The position numbers were made by a program, and so were the translations under genes. From Bacillota bacterium (lineage in GTDB: Bacteria > Bacillota > Clostridia > Acetivibrionales > DSM-1351), in assembly GCA_023409265.1 (NCBI GenBank), contig JAEYHZ010000037.1, forward strand, positions 1 to 64,000: 64,000 nucleotides of DNA. The letters run 5' to 3'. Below are positions 59,142 through 64,000 of this stretch, piece after piece. The notes under the pieces were generated by a model. It was not told the DNA's origin. It did no database searches and saw nothing but the letters and a program-made list of their open reading frames with translations. Positions within the stretch are counted from its first letter, which is position 1. Each line of letters starts with the position of its first letter.

Positions 59142-60041
59142 ATGAAGCTTAAGACTAAACGCTGTGGAAATGAGACTGTGGGATACTTTTTTGTTCTGCC
59201 TGCATTGATATTTATGCTGGCCTTTATCGGGTATCCAATAATTAATAATATTATTCTTGGATTTCAAAATGTTGACGTTATGACCTTTAACAGTGATGTA
59301 AAAGAATTTGTCGGTATTCAGAATTATATTGAGCTTTTTAAGGATGATATTTTAAAAATAGCAATACCAAATACCTTGTTTTTTACAATTGGTTCAATTG
59401 TTTTTCAATTTGTTATCGGTTTTGCTCTGGCACTGTTTTTTAACCAGAATTTCAGTTTTTCCAAACCTGTAAGAGGTATATTAATGGTTTCATGGATGAT
59501 ACCTATTACGGTAACAGCTCTTATGTTCAAGTTTATGTTTGGCGCTAACGGCGGTATCATAAATGAATTTTTATTAAATATGCATATTATTAACCAGCCT
59601 GTTGAGTGGCTTGTATATTCCGGAACAGCAATGTGGGCAATCATTATAACTAATATCTGGATTGGTATTCCTTTTAATATGATACTCATTACAACCGGGC
59701 TTTCGACAATTCCAAATGACATTTATGAGAGTGCGAATATTGATGGGGCCAGCAGGGTTGAAAAATTTGTTTTTATAACACTGCCCATGTTGAAGGAATC
59801 CATACAGGCCGTTTTAATACTTGGTTTCATATATACCTTTAAAGTATTCGATCTGGTTTATGTTATGACTCAGGGCGGTCCTGTAAATGCTACCGAAATG
59901 CTTTCAACCTACTCTTATAAACTTTCCTTTACAGAATTTAATTTCAGCAAGGGAGCTTCAGTAGCAAATATTCTATTCGTAATATTATTTATAGTCAGCT
60001 TGTTTTATCTGAAGCTGGTCAAGGAAGAAGAGGTGATGTAA
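59142..60041 (+). CDS. Sugar ABC transporter permease, MalF type
   Basis: ATG 59142 after GGGTGA gives 299 residues. Six membrane helices start with GYFFVLPALIFMLAFIGYPI, a CUT1 hallmark. The EAA coupling loop reads YESANIDGASRVEKFVFITLPML, matching the conserved EAA---G---------I-LP motif. It pairs with the MalG-type permease 3 nt downstream. Together with the binding protein they import an oligosaccharide, probably hydrolysed by the GH31 enzyme. Confidence 0.95.
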   Translation: MKLKTKRCGNETVGYFFVLPALIFMLAFIGYPIINNIILGFQNVDVMTFNSDVKEFVGIQNYIELFKDDILKIAIPNTLFFTIGSIVFQFVIGFALALFFNQNFSFSKPVRGILMVSWMIPITVTALMFKFMFGANGGIINEFLLNMHIINQPVEWLVYSGTAMWAIIITNIWIGIPFNMILITTGLSTIPNDIYESANIDGASRVEKFVFITLPMLKESIQAVLILGFIYTFKVFDLVYVMTQGGPVNATEMLSTYSYKLSFTEFNFSKGASVANILFVILFIVSLFYLKLVKEEEVM

Positions 60042-60043
60042 GG

Positions 60044-60880
60044 ATGGAAAACCAAAAGACAAAAAAAATAATTTTAAATGCAGTATCGGTTATAATAGCT
60101 GTAGTACTGCTATTTCCATTATATTGGATGCTGGTTACATCCTTTAAGTTTGAGGCGGATATTTTTAAGAACCACCCCTCGCTTTTTCCTGAAAGAATAT
60201 TCACTGATTCATACGTTTCACAGCTTGGAAGCGGTAAATACAATATGTTTCGATCCTTTTTCAACAGTTCTGCAATAGCACTGACAGTACTTGTAATCTC
60301 AACCCTTCTGTCAATACCGGCTGCATATGGACTTGCCCGTTTCAGATTCTACGGAAAAAAACTATTTATTTTATTGTTTCTGGTAACGCAGATGCTTCCT
60401 GCAGTATTTGTGCTCACCCCATTGTTTATAATATTTAAAAACATTGGAATTCTGGATACCTATCTTTCGCCTATTATAGCCGACTGTACAATTGGAATAC
60501 CTTTTTCGGTATTGATTCTGAGAACATATTTTCTGTCTATTCCAAAGGAACTGGATGACTCTGCCAAAATTGACGGCTGTAATCACTTTACCGCTTTTCT
60601 GAGAATCATGGTACCTATTGCCTACCCTGGTGTAATAGTAGCAGCTGTTTTCTCGTTTTTATTTGCCTGGGGTGATCTTGTGTATGGAATGACCTTTATA
60701 AGCCAGCAGGAGATGAGGCCCATTACGGCAGGAATGTTTAATTTTATGGGACAATACGGAATTGCATGGAACTATTTGATGGCATTTGGGGTTGTAACTA
60801 TCCTGCCGGTAGTACTGATATTTATATTCATGCAGAAGTATATTATAAGCGGCTTGACAAATGGAGCGGTAAAAGGCTAG
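60044..60880 (+). CDS. Sugar ABC transporter permease, MalG type
   Basis: 278 residues with six membrane helices, starting LNAVSVIIAVVLLFPLYWMLVTSFK. The EAA loop reads LDDSAKIDGCNHFTAFLRIMVPI. The start codon directly follows the MalF-type gene stop, with a GAGGTGATGTAAGG site overlapping it, so the two are translationally linked. It is the second half of the CUT1 permease. Confidence 0.95.
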   Translation: MENQKTKKIILNAVSVIIAVVLLFPLYWMLVTSFKFEADIFKNHPSLFPERIFTDSYVSQLGSGKYNMFRSFFNSSAIALTVLVISTLLSIPAAYGLARFRFYGKKLFILLFLVTQMLPAVFVLTPLFIIFKNIGILDTYLSPIIADCTIGIPFSVLILRTYFLSIPKELDDSAKIDGCNHFTAFLRIMVPIAYPGVIVAAVFSFLFAWGDLVYGMTFISQQEMRPITAGMFNFMGQYGIAWNYLMAFGVVTILPVVLIFIFMQKYIISGLTNGAVKG

Positions 60881-60904
60881 AACAGGACGAGGGAGGATAA
60901 AATA

Positions 60905-62905
60905 ATGAATAATTTTTTCAGCATAGAAGGAAACCGGCTGATACGGAAATATGATTTTGAAAAGCTTTGGATTGAACCCTGGGGAGAGAACAGTCTGCGT
61001 ATAAGGTCAACACACAATGCTTCAACACAACAGGAAGATTGGGCTCTTTTGCCTCAGAAAGCATTGAGGGCACAAATTCAAATCAACGGTGATACTGCTT
61101 CAATAATCAACGGAAAAATCCGAGCTCGGATTTCCGCCGGTGGGAAAATAACCTTTTTTAACAGTAAAAATGAAGTAATCCTGGAGGAATATGTACGCAG
61201 CCGCAATAACTTAAAAGAGTTCTGCAGTTCGTTAAATATTGATGCTCGTGAATTCAAACCGATTATAGGCGGAGACTATCAATTGACCATGAGGTTTGAA
61301 TCCGACCCTGACGAAAAAATATTCGGAATGGGGCAATATCAGCATCCCTACCTGAATGTAAAAAACTGTACTCTTGAACTGGCCCAAAGAAACTCACAGG
61401 CCAGTGTACCTTTTGCCCTGTCCAGCCTGGGTTACGGCTTTCTCTGGAATAACCCCGCTATTGGCACAGTTACATTCGGAAAGAATATTACTGAGTGGAA
61501 AGCTCTTTCAACAAAACAACTGGATTACTGGATAACTGCCGGGGATACACCTGCCGAAATTGAAGAGGCCTATGCCAGAGCCACCGGTACGGTGCCTATG
61601 ATGCCTGACTATGGAATGGGTTTCTGGCAGTGCAAGCTCAGATATCAGACACAGCAGGAACTGCTGTCAGTTGCCAGGGAATACAAAAAACGCGGACTTC
61701 CAATTGATGTAATCGTTATAGATTATTTTCATTGGGTTAAACAGGGCGACTGGAAGTTTGACAGAGCTTACTGGCCTGATCCCGAAGGTATGATCAGAGA
61801 GTTAAAGGAAATGGGAATTGAATTGATGGTTTCCATATGGCCTACAGTGGATAAAACCTGTGAAAACTATGCAGAGATGCTGCAAAAAGGTTATCTGGTT
61901 AGGACAGAGCGCGGGCTGCGTACAACCATGGATTTTCTTGGTGATACAGTTTTTTATGATGCAACCAATCCCGAAGCCAGGGATTTTGTCTGGGAGACTG
62001 CAAAGAAGAACTACTACGATATGGGAATACGCACCTTCTGGCTGGACGTGGCAGAGCCTGAATACTCGGTTTATGATTTTGAAAATTACCGTTACCATAT
62101 GGGACCAAACCTCCAGATAGGCAATTTATACCCCTTAATGTATGCAAGGACCTTCTTTGACGGCATGGCAAAGGAAGGGCAGGCTAATGTAGTAAATCTG
62201 CTGCGCTGTGCCTGGGCAGGTAGTCAGCGATATGGGGCACTGGTATGGTCAGGAGATATAGATTCCAGCTTTGAATCTCTCAGAAACCAATTTAAAGCGG
62301 GGCTCAATATGGGCTTGGCAGGTATACCATGGTGGACTACTGATATTGGAGGGTTTCATGGCGGTGACCCAAATGACCCAAAATTTCGAGAATGTATAAT
62401 CCGTTGGTTCCAATACGGGGCTTTTTGTCCTGTTTTCAGGCTTCATGGCGATCGTGTCCCGGCAGGAGAACCTCTTGGAACAAGTGGAGGAGGTATGTGT
62501 TACAGTGGTGCACCCAACGAGGTATGGAGCTATGGTGATGAGGCCTATGCAATTTTTAAAAAATATATGTATATCCGTGAAAATTTAAGACCATATATTA
62601 CAGTACTTATGAGAGAAGCCCACGAAAAAGGAACTCCGCCAATAAGGCCTCTGTTCTATGATTTTCCTGATGACCTGGCATCATGGACAATAGAAGATCA
62701 GTATATGTTCGGCCCTGATATGCTGGTTGCACCTGTGCTTTATGAGGGTCAAAGAGAGAGAAGGGTTTACCTTCCGGAAGGTGTCGAATGGATGGAAACT
62801 GACACGGGAAAGATTTATAAAGGAGGCTGTTGGATTTGCTGTACTGCAGAACTAGATACCTTACCTTTGTTTATAAAAAATACTGCAGACCTGAAATTTT
62901 TCTAA
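60905..62905 (+). CDS. GH31 glycosidase (alpha-xylosidase/alpha-glucosidase group)
   Basis: 666 residues after GAGGGAGG. The N-terminal beta-sandwich (PGENSLRIRSTHN-like) is followed by the GH31 barrel: MPDYGMGFWQCKLRYQTQQE, DVIVIDYFHWVKQGDWKFD with YWPDPEGMI, the nucleophile in FWLDVAEPEY, and the acid/base in WSGDIDSSFESLR, then GGFHGGDPNDP and RLHGDR. The IDYFHW...DPxYWPDP layout resembles YicI-type alpha-xylosidases. There is no signal peptide, so it acts inside the cell on imported oligosaccharides such as xyloglucan fragments (inferred). It is the last gene of the transport operon. Confidence 0.93.
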   Translation: MNNFFSIEGNRLIRKYDFEKLWIEPWGENSLRIRSTHNASTQQEDWALLPQKALRAQIQINGDTASIINGKIRARISAGGKITFFNSKNEVILEEYVRSRNNLKEFCSSLNIDAREFKPIIGGDYQLTMRFESDPDEKIFGMGQYQHPYLNVKNCTLELAQRNSQASVPFALSSLGYGFLWNNPAIGTVTFGKNITEWKALSTKQLDYWITAGDTPAEIEEAYARATGTVPMMPDYGMGFWQCKLRYQTQQELLSVAREYKKRGLPIDVIVIDYFHWVKQGDWKFDRAYWPDPEGMIRELKEMGIELMVSIWPTVDKTCENYAEMLQKGYLVRTERGLRTTMDFLGDTVFYDATNPEARDFVWETAKKNYYDMGIRTFWLDVAEPEYSVYDFENYRYHMGPNLQIGNLYPLMYARTFFDGMAKEGQANVVNLLRCAWAGSQRYGALVWSGDIDSSFESLRNQFKAGLNMGLAGIPWWTTDIGGFHGGDPNDPKFRECIIRWFQYGAFCPVFRLHGDRVPAGEPLGTSGGGMCYSGAPNEVWSYGDEAYAIFKKYMYIRENLRPYITVLMREAHEKGTPPIRPLFYDFPDDLASWTIEDQYMFGPDMLVAPVLYEGQRERRVYLPEGVEWMETDTGKIYKGGCWICCTAELDTLPLFIKNTADLKFF

Positions 62906-63012
62906 AAAAATATCTTCTAAATTTAGCATGTATAACTTTCAACATATGAACAAAAATTATTTATAGTTTAATTTAATTGACTAAATTGAATAATTTTGCT
63001 AAACTTAGAACA

Positions 63013-63101
63013 AGTAAAGGGGAGTAGCTTGAAAGCGATAAAGTCAACAACCGGTTGAAACTTAGCCTGGCTTTATTCTCCACAGTGGAAAGCAAGACCT
63101 T
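63013..63101 (+). promoter_or_regulatory. yybP-ykoY manganese riboswitch
   Basis: The conserved ends AAAGGGGAGTAGC (63016-63028) and AGCAAGACCTT (63091-63101) bracket about 60 nt with GATAAAGTCAACAACCGGTT and CTTAGCCTGGCTTTAT stems, matching the yybP-ykoY aptamer. The TerC-type gene downstream is the classical target of this Mn2+-sensing riboswitch. Confidence 0.9.
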
Positions 63102-63133
63102 GAATGTTTATTTATACATTCAAGGTTTTTTTG
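63097..63133 (+). terminator. Expression-platform terminator of the riboswitch
   Basis: ACCTTGAATGT (63097-63107) pairs with ACATTCAAGGT (63116-63126), followed by TTTTTTG. The 5' arm overlaps the CCTT of aptamer helix P1, so Mn2+-stabilised P1 would prevent terminator formation (an ON switch). Confidence 0.88.
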
Positions 63134-63159
63134 TTTGTTTTAAGAAATAGTTGAATAAT

Positions 63160-63300
63160 AAATTTCGAAAGTTAAAGCGAGGGATTCTTTTGTTAGGCAA
63201 GGCGGAGGAAGGCACACTAATGCTTTATTGCAACTAGGGACAATGCAGCATAACGGAATATAACCGCTTTTGAATCGGAAGTTTATTATTTGACTGTTCC
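63160..63300 (+). other. Unassigned purine-rich stretch between riboswitch and TerC gene
   Basis: This 140-nt stretch (AAAGCGAGGGATTCTTTTGT, then a GGCAAGGCGGAGGAAGGC block, and GGACAATGCAGCATAACGGA) has a more GC-rich, purine-rich composition than the flanks. It contains no frame. It may be a dispersed repeat or a second RNA element. Confidence 0.35.
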
Positions 63301-63330
63301 TGAACTAAAAATTCATATCAGGAGGCTGAA

Positions 63331-64000
63331 ATGTCAACAAAAAAAGCTATAAAATTTGTTTTGTTGTGGATTGGACTTGCTATACTATTTAATCTTGGTG
63401 TATTCTTCATTGAAGGATCTCATAAAGCATTGGAGTTTTTAGGCGGATACATGATTGAGCTCAGTTTGAGCGTAGATAACCTGTTTCTGTTTCTGATACT
63501 TTTTACAAGCTTTGGAATAAAGCCCCAGTATCAGCGAAGGGTATTAAACTATGGAATATTGGGAGCAATAGTTCTCAGACTGATTTTCATACTGCTGGGA
63601 ATAACCATAATTAATAAAATTCACTGGATATTGTATATATTCGGAATTATTCTTATCATCAGTGGAGCCAAGATGATGTTCAGTGGTGAAGAGGCTGGAG
63701 ACCACAAGGATAGCAAGGTGTTAAAGCTACTTGGCAAAGTGTTGCCGGTTACCGATACTATGCATGAAGAAAAGTTCTTCGTAAAAATAGATAAGGTGCT
63801 CCATGCAACTCCATTATTTGCAATACTTGTGTTGATCGAATTTTCAGATATTCTTTTTGCTATAGACTCGATCCCTGCTATTTTCTCCATTTCGACGGAT
63901 CCTTTTATAGTTTATACATCAAATATATTTGCTATTTTAGGACTCAGAAGCCTCTACTTTGTATTGGCTGCAATGCAGGAGAAGTTCAAATATGTTAAGT
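63331..64000 (+). CDS. TerC-family membrane protein (cut by window edge)
   Basis: ATG 63331 after AGGAGG opens a frame that runs to the window end (223 codons). TerC/Alx hallmarks are visible: GGYMIELSLSVDNLFLFLILFTSFGI in helix 2 and LVLIEFSDILFAIDSIPAIFSIS, each with the conserved acidic residues, plus SGAKMMFSGEE and RSLYFVLAAM. These proteins are implicated in manganese efflux or metalation of exported proteins. The upstream Mn2+ riboswitch supports a Mn-export role. Confidence 0.95.
   Translation, partial: MSTKKAIKFVLLWIGLAILFNLGVFFIEGSHKALEFLGGYMIELSLSVDNLFLFLILFTSFGIKPQYQRRVLNYGILGAIVLRLIFILLGITIINKIHWILYIFGIILIISGAKMMFSGEEAGDHKDSKVLKLLGKVLPVTDTMHEEKFFVKIDKVLHATPLFAILVLIEFSDILFAIDSIPAIFSISTDPFIVYTSNIFAILGLRSLYFVLAAMQEKFKYVK

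Overview
The window looks like chromosomal DNA of a low-GC Firmicute of class Clostridia. The evidence is AT-rich intergenic DNA, strong AGGAGG-type ribosome binding sites, intrinsic terminators, a three-subunit NADH/ferredoxin [FeFe] hydrogenase, a sensory [FeFe] hydrogenase with a SpoIIE-type phosphatase, ABC-F and YesM/YesN-type two-component genes, and cytoplasmic GH2 and GH31 glycosidases fed by sugar ABC transport. A plant-fibre-degrading Ruminiclostridium-type anaerobe fits best; this is inference, since there is no rRNA in the window.

Layout. 1-10.4 kb: a truncated AraC regulator, a GT2 glycosyltransferase, an unknown Cys-containing protein, a very large secreted DUF5695/LamG protein, a secreted papain-fold protein, a zinc-ribbon membrane protein and a methyltransferase. 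10.4-16 kb: an EamA transporter, two RtcB-type RNA ligases in divergent orientation, a previously hidden frameshifted remnant of the release factor gene prfH behind the first one, a possible small minus-strand transcript between them, then a YoaK-family protein and a LysR regulator. 17-21 kb: an exported beta-helix (GH28-like) protein, a discoidin-domain protein and a membrane-anchored Ser/Thr-rich protein. 21-30 kb: a phosphoesterase, an ABC-F gene with an attenuator-like leader, a 17-bp tandem repeat array, and a TetR-ABC exporter operon whose regulator appears to start at AUU. 30-42 kb: AraC/GH2, an MFS transporter and a run of small housekeeping or stress-type genes, ending in an Fe-S aldo/keto reductase.

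42.5-52.5 kb is the most interesting part. hydC-hydB-hydA encode a putative electron-bifurcating hydrogenase behind a long, repeat-rich, structured leader. A second unit follows, starting at a consensus promoter with a Rex-like operator over the start site. It encodes a thioredoxin-fold [2Fe-2S] protein, a sensory hydrogenase with PAS domain, a SpoIIE-type phosphatase and, 37 nt later with a strong RBS, a TnpB/Cas12-like protein that has lost two of its three RuvC catalytic acids. Downstream lies a compactly foldable RNA closed by a terminator, the arrangement expected of a nuclease-dead, RNA-guided repressor (TldR-like) with its guide RNA. I propose that redox or H2 sensing and an exapted TnpB are coupled in one operon; the RNA and its target are unproven.

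52.6-63 kb is a sugar-uptake locus: YesM/YesN two-component system, two paralogous lipoprotein solute-binding proteins, two CUT1 permeases and a GH31 glycosidase. The window ends in a TerC-family gene preceded by a clear yybP-ykoY manganese riboswitch.
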